A DNA stretch of 64,000 nucleotides from Treponema sp. Its GTDB lineage: Bacteria; Spirochaetota; Spirochaetia; Treponematales; Breznakiellaceae. The number at the start of each line of letters is the position of its first letter. Position 1 is the first letter of the stretch. The translations under genes and the position numbers were made by a program. The stretch is from contig WQYB01000002.1 in assembly GCA_009781475.1 (NCBI GenBank), positions 34,250 to 98,249 of the forward strand. Reading direction: 5' to 3'. Below, piece after piece: positions 34,446 to 43,913 of this stretch. The notes below the pieces were generated by a model. That model made no database searches. It was not told the origin of the DNA and worked only from the letters and a program-made list of their open reading frames with translations.

Positions 34446-35004
34446 ATTGATTTTCTCTTATTATTTCAAAAGCAGAAAGAGCATAAACAAAAGCTCTTTG
34501 TAATGCATTTGAAGAAACTGTAGCGCCGGAAACAGCATCGATTTTTTCAATATCTGTTTTATCGCTATTCCAAAAACGGCTTAAATGAGGAACTGTAAAA
34601 ACCTTGTTAAAATACGAAGGTGTTTCTGTATGAGACAAGACTAAATCATCTTTATTTGATTCTATTATTCTTCCATCCATGTTAACACCGCAAAGCAGCC
34701 GCATGTTTTCTCTGCCAAATCCATTTACAGAAATCGTGAAGATATAACCAGTTTCATTCGTTGTCTTATAGACTTCAATGATTGATTCCGGCATACCGCT
34801 TACTCTCATTTTATCAATGTCCATAAGAACAAATCCATCTGCTTCAGGGATAATTTTTGATCTTGCAACATAAGCGCGTTCTGCAGCATCACTTTCTATT
34901 TTTGGATACGTAAAATGATTTACTACAGCTAAAGCACCTGCCATAAAAAGGCAAATGAATGATAAAATAAAAATAGATTTAAAAACATCTATTGGAATTT
35001 TCAT
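34438..35004 (-). CDS. rnfG: Rnf complex subunit G (covalent-FMN flavoprotein)
   Basis: This 188-residue protein has one N-terminal membrane helix (residues ~8-28) and an extracytoplasmic flavin domain ending in IDAVSGATVSSNALQRAF; the Thr of SGAT carries FMN through a phosphoester bond. It relays electrons between the membrane core and RnfC/D. It overlaps rnfD by 4 bp and rnfE by 8 bp. Confidence 0.93.
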   Translation of the reverse strand: MKIPIDVFKSIFILSFICLFMAGALAVVNHFTYPKIESDAAERAYVARSKIIPEADGFVLMDIDKMRVSGMPESIIEVYKTTNETGYIFTISVNGFGRENMRLLCGVNMDGRIIESNKDDLVLSHTETPSYFNKVFTVPHLSRFWNSDKTDIEKIDAVSGATVSSNALQRAFVYALSAFEIIRENQYE

Positions 35005-35984
35005 TTATAGATGCCTCCTAATGCTTTTTTAAAAGAAATATTATTGATAAACGGAACAAGCATATTCATAAACAGAATTGCGAAAGAAACGCCTTCGGGA
35101 TAATTACCCCAAAGACGAATAATAACAGTGATAAGTCCGCATCCTATTCCAAAAATAATTCGTCCAAGATTTGTAAAAGGAGTTGTAACATAATCTGTCG
35201 CCATAAAGATTGCGCCAAGGAAAAGTCCGCCTGTTAAAATATGAAAAAGTCCAAAATCAAATCCACCCGCCAATGTTGTTAAAATAAAAACAGTTCCTAT
35301 AAAGGAAATAGGAGCATGCCATGTTATAACTTTGCGGAATAATAGGTATAAACCGCCGATTAAAAGTGCAAGTTCAGATGTTTCTCCAAAGCAGCCTCCG
35401 TGAGTTCCCAAAAATAAACTCCATTTATCTGGAAGCGTATATACCTCTCCTCTGAACATATGCAAGAGATCTACTAACGGGGTAGCTCCTGTAATAGTAT
35501 CCAATATTTCTTCTTTGGGAACTAATATTGAATTAAATTTAAATGGACTAACCCATGTTGTCATTGCAGCAGGAAAAGCGAGGAACATGAAAACACGGGC
35601 AGCTATGGCAGGATTGGCGAAATTTTTTCCAAGTCCGCCGAATAATTGTTTGACAAGTATGATTGCAAAAAAACAGCCGATAACTGTCTGCCAGATTGGA
35701 ATTGTTACAGGCAGGTTATAAGCAAGCAGTATCCCGGTTAAAGCGGCGGACAGATCGTTTACTGTATTTTTTCTTTTTAATATTATTTCAAAAAGCCATT
35801 CAAAAAAAATACATGAGACTACACAAACACCTGTAATTAAAGCAGCGCGTGGACCAAAAACCCAAACACCGACAACCAAAGAAGGAAGGAGAGCTATAAT
35901 TACATCGAGCATTATACGGTTTGTTGTTAATTTATCGCGTATATGAGGAGCAGGTGATACTACCATATTGGAAATGGTACTCAT
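35001..35984 (-). CDS. rnfD: Rnf complex membrane subunit D (covalent-FMN)
   Basis: This 327-residue protein has about nine to ten membrane helices. The DTITGATPLVDLL motif holds the Thr that is flavinylated in RnfD/NqrB. N-terminal SPAPHIRDKLTTNRIMLDVIIALLPSLVVGVWVFG is typical of the family. It overlaps rnfG by 4 bp and shares a base with the rnfC stop. Confidence 0.95.
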   Translation of the reverse strand: MSTISNMVVSPAPHIRDKLTTNRIMLDVIIALLPSLVVGVWVFGPRAALITGVCVVSCIFFEWLFEIILKRKNTVNDLSAALTGILLAYNLPVTIPIWQTVIGCFFAIILVKQLFGGLGKNFANPAIAARVFMFLAFPAAMTTWVSPFKFNSILVPKEEILDTITGATPLVDLLHMFRGEVYTLPDKWSLFLGTHGGCFGETSELALLIGGLYLLFRKVITWHAPISFIGTVFILTTLAGGFDFGLFHILTGGLFLGAIFMATDYVTTPFTNLGRIIFGIGCGLITVIIRLWGNYPEGVSFAILFMNMLVPFINNISFKKALGGIYK

Positions 35985-37327
35985 TATTTAGCCTCCGTTT
36001 TTTTTGCTTTCAATTCTTGTTCGTATTTCCAAAGTATATCTTTCGAAAGCAGCATAACCTGAACAAGAGGTCTTTTTGCAGGGCATGTAAAAGCGCAGCA
36101 TGCGCATTCGGCGCACATATTTACTTTGAATTTTTGAAGCAGATCAGGTCTTTTTAATTCATAGGCGTTTTCAATATTCGGAGGCATAAGTTTCATTGGG
36201 CATTTAGTAATACAGCGGCTGCATTTTAAACATGCACTAGGCTCTTGGGGTTTTGCGTCTTTAGCCGAAAGTACGATAAGAGCATTATTTATCTTTACAA
36301 TTGGAACATCAAGACTGGGAACTGCCGTTCCCATCATCGGACCGCCAAGAATTACTTTTTTAGCATCATTTATTAATTTTCCATCATTTAATAAATCACC
36401 GCAAAAATTTAATAAATCACGAACTGAAGTACCAAGAGGCACGATTACATTTTTTGGTTTTTTTACTGCAGTACCGTCAACAGTTATACATTTTGAAACA
36501 AGAGGGTGACCTGTTTTAATATATTTAGCAAAGGTTGCAACAGTTGTACAATTTACTACGATGCAGCCAACGTCGGGAAGACGTCCGCCTTCCGGTACTA
36601 TACGTCCTGTTACATTGTAAACCAAAACCTTTCTTTCTCCCTGCGGATATGTAGAAGGAAGCACACGAACAGAAACACCTTCTGTATTTGCGCAAAGTTC
36701 TTTCATTTTTTTAATAGGTTCGCCTTTATTATTTTCGATGCAAATAATAATATTTTTTGGTTTAAGATATTCCTTCATTAAAAGAACACCTTGCCATACA
36801 TCATCTGAATTATCTACCATCGTTCTTGTATCTGAAGTTATATACGGTTCACATTCTGCGCCGTTAATTAAAATGTAATCAAGTTTGCTGTAATCTTTTA
36901 AGGTAAACTTCGGTGCTGTAGGGTATCCCGCTCCGCCAAGCCCGACAACCCCTGAATTTCGCACAGCTTCAAGAAATTCCTGTAAATTGGTAACAGTAGG
37001 CGGCGAAAGACCTTCCCACATTGTTTGACTGCCATCAGATGTTATAGTTACGGTAACCGCTTTTTCTCCTGTAAGGCTGTCCAGGGTATCAATGCTTTTT
37101 ACAGTACCGGAAACACTGGCATGAACCGGAGATGAAACTGTTCCAACTGCTTCGCCGATTAACTGTCCGACTTTTACATAATCGCCTGTTTTCACAACAG
37201 GGTTTGCAGGTGTTCCTGAATGCATAGACATTGGTATTTTAACCTCTGCAGGGACAGGCAATGTTACAGGTACAAATTTATCTGTATTTTTAAGGTGCGG
37301 AGCAAGTATGCCGCCTAATTTTTTCAT
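35984..37327 (-). CDS. rnfC: Rnf complex subunit C (NADH dehydrogenase subunit)
   Basis: This 447-residue soluble subunit has a barrel-sandwich start (MHSGTPANPVVKTGDYVKVGQLIGEA), the NADH/FMN-binding GLGGAGYPTAPKF region (~residues 119-131), SLBB-like middle and two C-terminal [4Fe-4S] motifs CLKCSRCITKCP and CAECACCAFTCP. It exchanges electrons with NAD(H). First gene of the rnf operon; a ~100-bp divergent intergenic region separates it from uxaC. The subunit lacks the very long repetitive C-terminal tail of some gammaproteobacterial RnfC. Confidence 0.95.
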   Translation of the reverse strand: MKKLGGILAPHLKNTDKFVPVTLPVPAEVKIPMSMHSGTPANPVVKTGDYVKVGQLIGEAVGTVSSPVHASVSGTVKSIDTLDSLTGEKAVTVTITSDGSQTMWEGLSPPTVTNLQEFLEAVRNSGVVGLGGAGYPTAPKFTLKDYSKLDYILINGAECEPYITSDTRTMVDNSDDVWQGVLLMKEYLKPKNIIICIENNKGEPIKKMKELCANTEGVSVRVLPSTYPQGERKVLVYNVTGRIVPEGGRLPDVGCIVVNCTTVATFAKYIKTGHPLVSKCITVDGTAVKKPKNVIVPLGTSVRDLLNFCGDLLNDGKLINDAKKVILGGPMMGTAVPSLDVPIVKINNALIVLSAKDAKPQEPSACLKCSRCITKCPMKLMPPNIENAYELKRPDLLQKFKVNMCAECACCAFTCPAKRPLVQVMLLSKDILWKYEQELKAKKTEAK

Positions 37328-37409
37328 TACTTTAAAAACTCCCTAACATTCCATTATATCAGATATTTAATAAATCGTACATAATATTTTTTAAAATTTA
37401 TTAATATTA

Positions 37410-37418
37410 TGGTATAAT
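37410..37418 (+). promoter_or_regulatory. Extended -10 promoter directly before uxaC
   Basis: TGG-TATAAT (TGn plus a perfect -10) ends 9 bp before the uxaC ATG. Transcription would start about 37425, leaving a leader of ~3 bases. No clear -35 and no ribosome-binding site are seen. Confidence 0.5.
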
Positions 37419-37427
37419 AAACCCTTT

Positions 37428-38852
37428 ATGGATGAAAATTTTTTACTAAAAACAGAAACAGCCCGTTATCTTTTCAATTTGTCAAAAAACGAACCTATTT
37501 ATGATTACCATTGCCACCTATCACCGGCTTTAATTGCTCAAAACAAACAATTTGAAGATCTAGGCGAAATTTGGCTTGGCACAGATCATTACAAATGGCG
37601 AATGATGAGAGCTATGGGTTTTGATGAATATTACATAACCGGAAGCGCTTGCTCTTATGAAAAATTTCTAACCTGGGCAAAAACAGTAGAAAATCTGATT
37701 GGAAATCCTTTATATCATTGGAGTCATCTTGAACTCCAAAGATATTTTGATATTTTTGAACCTCTGACTGAAAAAAGTGCTCCTTTAATATGGGAAAAAG
37801 CAAATGCTCTTTTAAAAACACATGAATTATCAATAAAAGGTATTTTTGAAAAGTTTAATGTACATACTGTAGGAACAACCGATGATCCTGCAGATTCCTT
37901 AGAACACCACAGAGCTATTGCAGAAGGGAAGGCAGCTATCGGCAAAATATCAACAAATGTTTTACCGTCTTTTCGTCCTGACAGAGCTATAAATATCAAT
38001 GTACAAAGACATAGACACGGAAATAATAGTTTTAAAGATTATATAAATATTTTATCTGAAGTAAGCGGAATTAAAATAAAAACAACAGATGATATACTTT
38101 TAGCTTTGGAAAAAAGACTAAATTTCTTTATAGAAAATGGATGCCGTACATCCGATCATGCTTTGGAATATGTGCCATTTAATTTAATGTCAAACGGCAA
38201 GATAGATAAAATATTTAAAAATGTAATGAAAGACAAATATGTCTCAAAAGAAGAAACAGATGCTTATAAGACAAAAATACTTTGCGGTCTTGCAAAATTA
38301 TATTCTGATCGCGGCATTGTGATGCAGCTTCATCTTGGCGCTTCGCGAAATGTGAACAGCAGAATGTTTAAAAGTATAGGAGCAGATACAGGTTACGATT
38401 TTGTATCAGATCAATTGATGAGTACAAATCTTGGTTCCCTATTAAATAAAATGGAATCGTCAGGAACAAAACCTTCACTTCCGAAAACAATACTTTATAC
38501 ATTAAATCCAAAAGATTATTATCCGCTTGTTACCATAATGGGAGGTTTTCAGGATAATAATACAAAAGGAAAAATGCAACTTGGAACAGCCTGGTGGTTT
38601 TGTGATAATAAAGACGGCATGGAAGAACAGATACGTATTCTTGCAAATAACGGCGTACTTCCTTTATTTATAGGTATGCTTACAGACAGCCGCAGTTTTC
38701 TTTCTTATCCAAGGCATGAATATTTCCGGCGTATACTTTGTAACATTATAGGCAAATGGGTAGAAAACGGTGAATATCCGCGGGACATGGAAAAACTTGA
38801 AAAAATTATAAAGGATATTTCTTTTGGAAATGCAAAAAAATATTTTGAATAA
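37428..38852 (+). CDS. uxaC: Glucuronate isomerase
   Basis: This 474-residue enzyme converts D-glucuronate to fructuronate and D-galacturonate to tagaturonate. The MDENFLLKTETARYLF start and YDYHCHLSP (metal His pair), DHYKWRMMRAMG, VQRHRHG, MQLHLGASRNVN and LTDSRSFLSYPRHEYFRRILC are characteristic. Start ATG 37428 lacks a ribosome-binding site and is only 9 bp past a -10 element. It is followed by the UxuB-like gene, forming a uronate-use unit. Confidence 0.96.
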   Translation: MDENFLLKTETARYLFNLSKNEPIYDYHCHLSPALIAQNKQFEDLGEIWLGTDHYKWRMMRAMGFDEYYITGSACSYEKFLTWAKTVENLIGNPLYHWSHLELQRYFDIFEPLTEKSAPLIWEKANALLKTHELSIKGIFEKFNVHTVGTTDDPADSLEHHRAIAEGKAAIGKISTNVLPSFRPDRAININVQRHRHGNNSFKDYINILSEVSGIKIKTTDDILLALEKRLNFFIENGCRTSDHALEYVPFNLMSNGKIDKIFKNVMKDKYVSKEETDAYKTKILCGLAKLYSDRGIVMQLHLGASRNVNSRMFKSIGADTGYDFVSDQLMSTNLGSLLNKMESSGTKPSLPKTILYTLNPKDYYPLVTIMGGFQDNNTKGKMQLGTAWWFCDNKDGMEEQIRILANNGVLPLFIGMLTDSRSFLSYPRHEYFRRILCNIIGKWVENGEYPRDMEKLEKIIKDISFGNAKKYFE

Positions 38853-38894
38853 AAAAAATATTAAAAATATATTATTATTTACAAAAGAGAAATT

Positions 38895-40496
38895 ATGAAA
38901 TTATCAAATGAATCTTTAAAAGATAAAAAATTCTGGGAAAAAGCAAATTTTAGTCTCCCGAATTTCAATCGACAAAAATCGATAACCGCCGCCTTGACAA
39001 CTCCAAAGTGGCTTCATTTTGGAGCAGGAAATATTTTCCGTGCTTTTCCAGCTGCCTTATATCAAGAATTACTTGAACAGGGATTAGAAACAGCAGGTTT
39101 AATAGTTGCAGTCCGTTATGACAGAAAAACAATAGAAAAATGTTTTAACCAATATGATGATCTTTCTTTGCTTGTAACTTTAAAATCTGACGGCAGTACA
39201 GAAAAAAAAGTTATTGCAAGTATCGCTTCGTATCTTGGGATGGAATGTGATTATGATACTCTTAAAAGTATTTTTACAAATCCTTCATTACAAATTGCAA
39301 GTTTTACCATTACAGAAAAGGGATATAATCTTACAGGCACTAACGAGGAATATTTACCGGAAATTGCTGAGGATTTAAACTGTGCGCCCGGTTTGGCAAA
39401 AAGTTTTCAAGGCCGTATTGCAGCCTTATGCCATGAACGATATGAAAAAGGTTGTTTCCCGCTTGCCCTTGTAAGTATGGATAATTGTTCGAATAACGGA
39501 GATAAATTATTTGTAATAATAGAAACATTTGCTAAAAGCTGGATAAAAAAAGGTTTTGTAAATTCAGGTTTTTTGGATTATGTTTGCAACCCTAAAAAAC
39601 TTTCCTTTCCCAGTACCATGATCGATAAAATAACCCCCGGTCCCGATAGTGAAGTGCAAAAAAAACTTGAAGAACTAGGATTGGAAAATATGCAAAGTTT
39701 AACCGCAGGAAAAAATACTATTATTGCACCTTTTGTAAACGCAGAAGAAACCCAATACCTTGTAATAGAAGATTCATTTCCCAATGGAAGACCTCCTCTG
39801 GAAAAAACCGGTGTACTTTTTACAGACAGAAAAACAGTAGAAAAAACTGAAAAAATGAAAGTCGGCACTTGTCTTAATCCAATCCATACAGCTCTTGCAA
39901 TCTTCGGCTGCTTACTCGGTTACAAGAGAATGAACGTTGCGATTAAAGATACCGATCTTTTAAAATTAGCTGAAGGTATTGGTTATACGGAAGGTTTACC
40001 AGTTGTAATTGATCCCGGAATTATTAATCCAAAAAAGTTTATAGATGAAGTTATTAATATCCGTATTCCTAATCCTTTTTTACCTGATACACCGCAGCGG
40101 ATTGCAACAGATTCATCTCAAAAAATTCCTGTTCGTTTTGGCGGCACTTTAAAAACATACAAGGCTTTAGGCAAAGACTTTAATGAATTAAAGTTTATAC
40201 CATTGGTATTTGCCGGTTGGCTGCGTTACTTATTGGGAGTTGATGACAATGGTAACCCCTTTGAAGTAAGCCCAGACCCTTTATACGAAAATCTTAAAAT
40301 AGCTCTTGCTGGAATTAAACTGGGTCAAAGACAAGAAGATATTCACAGTAAGTTAAAACCAATACTTTCTTCCTCTTCTTTGTTTGGCTTGGACTTGTAC
40401 GAATCTGCTTTGGGCGAGAAAGTAGAGGAGTACTTTAGACAGATGCTTTTGCGAGCAGGTGAAGTAAGGAAATTATTATCAAGTATTGGGGAGTAA
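38895..40496 (+). CDS. uxuB: Fructuronate reductase / mannitol dehydrogenase family protein
   Basis: This 533-residue NAD-dependent dehydrogenase has WLHFGAGNIFRAFPAALYQ (nucleotide binding), KVGTCLNPIHTALAIFGCLLGY and NPFLPDTPQRIATDSSQKIPVRFGGTLKTY, typical of the long-chain polyol/uronate dehydrogenases. Following uxaC it most likely reduces fructuronate to mannonate. Tagaturonate or another ketose acid is possible. Its stop overlaps a tRNA-like inverted repeat. Confidence 0.85.
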   Translation: MKLSNESLKDKKFWEKANFSLPNFNRQKSITAALTTPKWLHFGAGNIFRAFPAALYQELLEQGLETAGLIVAVRYDRKTIEKCFNQYDDLSLLVTLKSDGSTEKKVIASIASYLGMECDYDTLKSIFTNPSLQIASFTITEKGYNLTGTNEEYLPEIAEDLNCAPGLAKSFQGRIAALCHERYEKGCFPLALVSMDNCSNNGDKLFVIIETFAKSWIKKGFVNSGFLDYVCNPKKLSFPSTMIDKITPGPDSEVQKKLEELGLENMQSLTAGKNTIIAPFVNAEETQYLVIEDSFPNGRPPLEKTGVLFTDRKTVEKTEKMKVGTCLNPIHTALAIFGCLLGYKRMNVAIKDTDLLKLAEGIGYTEGLPVVIDPGIINPKKFIDEVINIRIPNPFLPDTPQRIATDSSQKIPVRFGGTLKTYKALGKDFNELKFIPLVFAGWLRYLLGVDDNGNPFEVSPDPLYENLKIALAGIKLGQRQEDIHSKLKPILSSSSLFGLDLYESALGEKVEEYFRQMLLRAGEVRKLLSSIGE

Positions 40497-40526
40497 TGGA
40501 TTTGCCTTCCAACCCTCCACTCCCCA
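40488..40526 (+). other. tRNA-Tyr-like remnant or hairpin at the uxuB 3' end
   Basis: GGGGAGT (40488-40494) pairs with ACTCCCC (40519-40525), and AACCCTCCACTCCCCA matches the T-arm/acceptor 3' end of the neighbouring tRNA-Tyr (AATCCTCCACTCCCCA) but on the opposite strand. It looks like a shrunken, inverted tRNA copy; it also includes the uxuB stop. Confidence 0.45.
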
Positions 40527-40558
40527 CATTTATAGAAATTGCAAATTTTTTCTGAACC

Positions 40559-40593
40559 AAAAAAAAAGACGAAACAGTATTAGCTGTATCGTC
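40559..40593 (-). terminator. Rho-independent terminator of tRNA-Tyr
   Basis: On the minus strand GACGATACAG pairs with CTGTTTCGTC (one mismatch) and is followed by nine T. It lies 5 bp after the tRNA 3' end. Confidence 0.85.
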
Positions 40594-40597
40594 TATC

Positions 40598-40679
40598 TGG
40601 GGAGTGGAGGATTTGAACCTTCGAAGGCTGAGCCAACAGATTTACAGTCTGCCCCATTTGACCACTCTGGAAACTCCCC
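40598..40679 (-). tRNA. tRNA-Tyr (anticodon GUA)
   Basis: The 82-base class II tRNA on the minus strand has acceptor GGGGAGT/ACTCCCC with A discriminator, anticodon loop CTGTAAA (anticodon GTA), a long variable arm, and T loop TTCAAAT. CCA is not encoded. It has its own promoter and terminator and separates uxuB from the surface-glycan locus. Confidence 0.95.
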
Positions 40680-40688
40680 GATTGTGTT

Positions 40689-40717
40689 AATTTATCAAAT
40701 AATTAAAAACTTGTCAA
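40689..40717 (-). promoter_or_regulatory. Promoter of tRNA-Tyr
   Basis: On the minus strand TTGACA (40712-40717) and TAAATT (40689-40694) are 17 bp apart, with the start expected ~40682, just before the tRNA. Confidence 0.75.
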
Positions 40718-42172
40718 TCAATATGCGCCTTTTCTGCTGAGTACTGTAAAAAATGTTTTAAAAACAATCCATAAATCAAGCCAAACTGACCAGCTTTGAA
40801 GGTAATATATATCATAAGCAACCCTGTCAAGGTATTGTGTGTTTGATCTTCCCGATACCTGCCACAACCCTGTTAGCCCGGGTCTGACAGAAAAGACTCT
40901 GTTAAAATCTTCACCATATTTTTCGATTTCTGCATCTACAATAGGGCGCGGTCCTACAAGTGACATTTCACCTTTTAAGATATTTATTAACTGAGGAAAC
41001 TCGTCAATACTGGTTTGGCGCAGGAATTTACCGAAAGCGGTTATTCTGGGATCGTTTTGAAGTTTATGTGTCTCATCCCATTCTTTCTTTAATTTTGGAT
41101 CAGATTCAAGTAATCTATGTAATTTCTCTTCTGCATCTGCTGCCATAGATCTGAATTTATAAGCGTAAAAATATTTACCATCTTTTCCTATTCTTTTTTG
41201 TTTATAAAGAACAGGATCGGGTGAGCTTACTTTTATTAATAAAGCAATAAAAAGAAGTAATGGGAGAATCGCTAAACCGCCAAATATAATAAAAACAAGC
41301 TCTAAAAAACGTTTTAATGCAAGATTCCATGATAATTTAAACTTATTACTTGTATCAATTCCCAACACTCCATTAAAATCCCGGACCGACATCCAGATAT
41401 TTGATATATTAAAGAAACTTGGAATAATTACATTGTATCTAAAAGCATAAACAGATGTATTTAAAAGGTTTTTTAATTTTGCAGCCTCTAAACCGGGCAT
41501 GGCAACTATTGCCATTTTTATCTTATAACGCTTTACAATTTCAGGACCTAAAGATGTATCATGAATAATTGGAATACCTTTGTATTCATCGTCACCCAAC
41601 GATTTATCATCCAATATAAGTATGGGGACATAACCTGATCTTACATTTTCTAAAATACAGTCTATGACAAGTTTTCCTGTTTTACCGCTGCCATATATGA
41701 CTGTTGGAATACCTCCAAGTTTTGTTATATATAAAAACCAGTGAGTTACACTTCTGGCTAATAAAAGAATTATTGTTGAAAATATACAGCTTATAAGAAA
41801 TGCAGTACTATAGGCATCCCAACCTTCTTGAATAAAACGGTACATTATAATTCCGCCATAAACCAGTAATGAACCTACAAAAAAACGTCTCATTTCTTCG
41901 GATGGAGCAAGGGAAATACCTGGATACAGTTTATGAAGTTTAAAAATAATTATAAAAGCAGGTAAATACGGCCAAAAAGTTACAAATGACTTTGCATTAA
42001 TAATACTGCCATCATCTATTAAAAAACCGTAAATTTTAATACAAAAGAAACCCCAGGCAAATGAGAGTAAAATCGCAATAAGATCAGAGAATATAAATAT
42101 AAAAGAAGTCAAGGCAGAACTTGTACGCCGGTACCTGGTTTTATACCATGAATCAAAGTCAGTAAGGTTCAT
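40718..42172 (-). CDS. Polyprenyl-phosphate sugar-1-phosphate transferase (WbaP-like, initiating)
   Basis: This 484-residue membrane enzyme has about five membrane helices up to ~residue 150, a soluble Rossmann-like domain (GSGKTGKLVIDCI), and the catalytic C-terminal bacterial sugar transferase domain (~285-484): YKQKRIGKDGKYFYAYKFRSM, FLRQTSIDEFPQLINILKGEMSLVGPRP and VRPGLTGLWQVSGRS. It would start a repeat unit by putting a sugar-1-phosphate on undecaprenyl phosphate. It is the last gene of the glycan locus. Sugar not determined. Confidence 0.92.
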   Translation of the reverse strand: MNLTDFDSWYKTRYRRTSSALTSFIFIFSDLIAILLSFAWGFFCIKIYGFLIDDGSIINAKSFVTFWPYLPAFIIIFKLHKLYPGISLAPSEEMRRFFVGSLLVYGGIIMYRFIQEGWDAYSTAFLISCIFSTIILLLARSVTHWFLYITKLGGIPTVIYGSGKTGKLVIDCILENVRSGYVPILILDDKSLGDDEYKGIPIIHDTSLGPEIVKRYKIKMAIVAMPGLEAAKLKNLLNTSVYAFRYNVIIPSFFNISNIWMSVRDFNGVLGIDTSNKFKLSWNLALKRFLELVFIIFGGLAILPLLLFIALLIKVSSPDPVLYKQKRIGKDGKYFYAYKFRSMAADAEEKLHRLLESDPKLKKEWDETHKLQNDPRITAFGKFLRQTSIDEFPQLINILKGEMSLVGPRPIVDAEIEKYGEDFNRVFSVRPGLTGLWQVSGRSNTQYLDRVAYDIYYLQSWSVWLDLWIVFKTFFTVLSRKGAY

Positions 42173-42216
42173 TTAATTTCAATATAGTATAAACAGGTAG
42201 TTTTTACAAGAGTTTC

Positions 42217-43854
42217 TTAGAATTGATACGATAATGAAACAGAAGCTTGTCCGCCGAATTCGTTTGAGCCGCGTTCATTTCCATTATTTACTGATAATAT
42301 CCCAGAAATATTGCTTCTTAACGTAAAATTTGAATTTATATTCCATTTTACACCCAAAGCAAGAATAAATAAATTTTGCGGAATACCAGAAGGAGTTGAT
42401 TTATAATATGCCTCTATTGAGTTTTCCCAATCCCAAAACATTTTATAATGTTCACCCAATACAAGCCATGTAAATTCGCCGGTTAATAAGAGGTTATCTT
42501 CATTAAAAAAAGAGGCTCCCAGTGTTGTTGCAATGCAATCTCTTTTATATCCAATATACGAATATTCAAAACGATCGGGATTTATACCTAAATACCGCAT
42601 ATGAATTAAACTTGCGAAGGGACTTGGATTTAAGTAAAGGTAAGGATCAGTGTATATTAATTCAAGATGAAAAACTGCTCCCCAGTCACCAAAGGTTCTT
42701 GAATGACGAGCTCCTGCAAGATATCCAAGACCGCTTGTTTGAACACCCCATTGTTCTATTTTATAATCGGTGGCGATCTGATTCATTATAAATTGAGCGT
42801 AAACTGAAAATGATTGAATAATGTTCCAGTTTATCTCCAATGAAAAAATTGAGCCGTTCATATCACCGGCTCCTTCAGGGTGATTAGTTCCTCCATTCCA
42901 TTTATCGTAATTCCAAAATGAATAAAGAGAATGAAAAATCATCATCGGGTTTAAATAACGAATTTCCAAAGCGGAATTTCCTGCCATTATTCCTTCAGAG
43001 ACACTGATGCTTAATGATTTAATTGGCGTAAAATCTATACGGTGCAAGTATAAATAACGCTGAGTAGTTCTATAAAAAGAGGGGGCAATAGAACCGCTGT
43101 CATAAATACCTGTTATATCCAGAGGCATTTGGCTGATTAATAAAGAATACTTAAAAAAATCAGTAAAAAAAGAAACACGTGCAAACTCATGATATTCAGG
43201 GATATCCGAAATAGCCAAATTACCAAGATGCGCAGTCCCGAAAGATAATTTATCTCTGCCAAGCTGGAAATTAAACCATGAGTTCCCCATAGCTATATAT
43301 GCGCGTAATGGCAAGGTTTGTTCGATATTTGACATATCATAAGTAATATTATGTGTAAATATATCTTTGCTTCTGTAATATCCCGGATCCATTGCAAGAA
43401 TCGGTTCAATATAAAGTTGAATAAAATCGGAAAAATATAGTCTTATGGGAAGAGCCAAAAGGGGAGGGACACTTGAATTTTGAGGATACCAGTCGATTTT
43501 ATTGTTAAAACGGAGTTTTGCTTCTATTGTTGAATGAATGTCCAAAGTGAATAGAAAATGATCGCCTGAAATGCTTATTGGAGATTGTAGATTAAGCCTG
43601 GATTTAATTCTGTTATACGCTTCAAAAGCGGTGGGAGATAACTCGAAAGGGTCTATTGTGTCTAAAAATCTTGTTATTTCGTGAGGTGTAAAGGGAGGGG
43701 TAAAAGAAAGGACAGGTTTACCGGATTCCAATGATAAATAGATTAAATCATCCAGAACCGGATCTCCTACGGCTATCATGTCGTAAGGAGAAGAAAAAAT
43801 GGAATTTGTGATAAGAAAAAAAAGGACAAAAATGAAAAGCCGGGATGTCTTCAT
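42217..43854 (-). CDS. Outer-membrane beta-barrel candidate (Wzi-like), copy 1
   Basis: I start at ATG 43854, giving a signal peptide MKTSRLFIFVLFFLITNSIFS before SPYDMI; six codons of upstream frame are possible. The 545-residue mature part opens with a helical segment (AVGDPVLDDLIYLSLESG...) and continues as alternating amphipathic strands, ending in FGGQASVSLSYQF with the terminal Phe of outer-membrane barrels. The layout recalls the capsule-anchoring protein Wzi; the family link is by pattern only. Adjacent to a similar gene and the polysaccharide genes, so a role in polymer export or attachment is likely. Confidence 0.6.
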   Translation of the reverse strand: MKTSRLFIFVLFFLITNSIFSSPYDMIAVGDPVLDDLIYLSLESGKPVLSFTPPFTPHEITRFLDTIDPFELSPTAFEAYNRIKSRLNLQSPISISGDHFLFTLDIHSTIEAKLRFNNKIDWYPQNSSVPPLLALPIRLYFSDFIQLYIEPILAMDPGYYRSKDIFTHNITYDMSNIEQTLPLRAYIAMGNSWFNFQLGRDKLSFGTAHLGNLAISDIPEYHEFARVSFFTDFFKYSLLISQMPLDITGIYDSGSIAPSFYRTTQRYLYLHRIDFTPIKSLSISVSEGIMAGNSALEIRYLNPMMIFHSLYSFWNYDKWNGGTNHPEGAGDMNGSIFSLEINWNIIQSFSVYAQFIMNQIATDYKIEQWGVQTSGLGYLAGARHSRTFGDWGAVFHLELIYTDPYLYLNPSPFASLIHMRYLGINPDRFEYSYIGYKRDCIATTLGASFFNEDNLLLTGEFTWLVLGEHYKMFWDWENSIEAYYKSTPSGIPQNLFILALGVKWNINSNFTLRSNISGILSVNNGNERGSNEFGGQASVSLSYQF

Positions 43855-43913
43855 GAAGATAAAATAACACATAAAAAATAAAATGTCTATATTTATATGT
43901 TAAAAAAGTGTTT

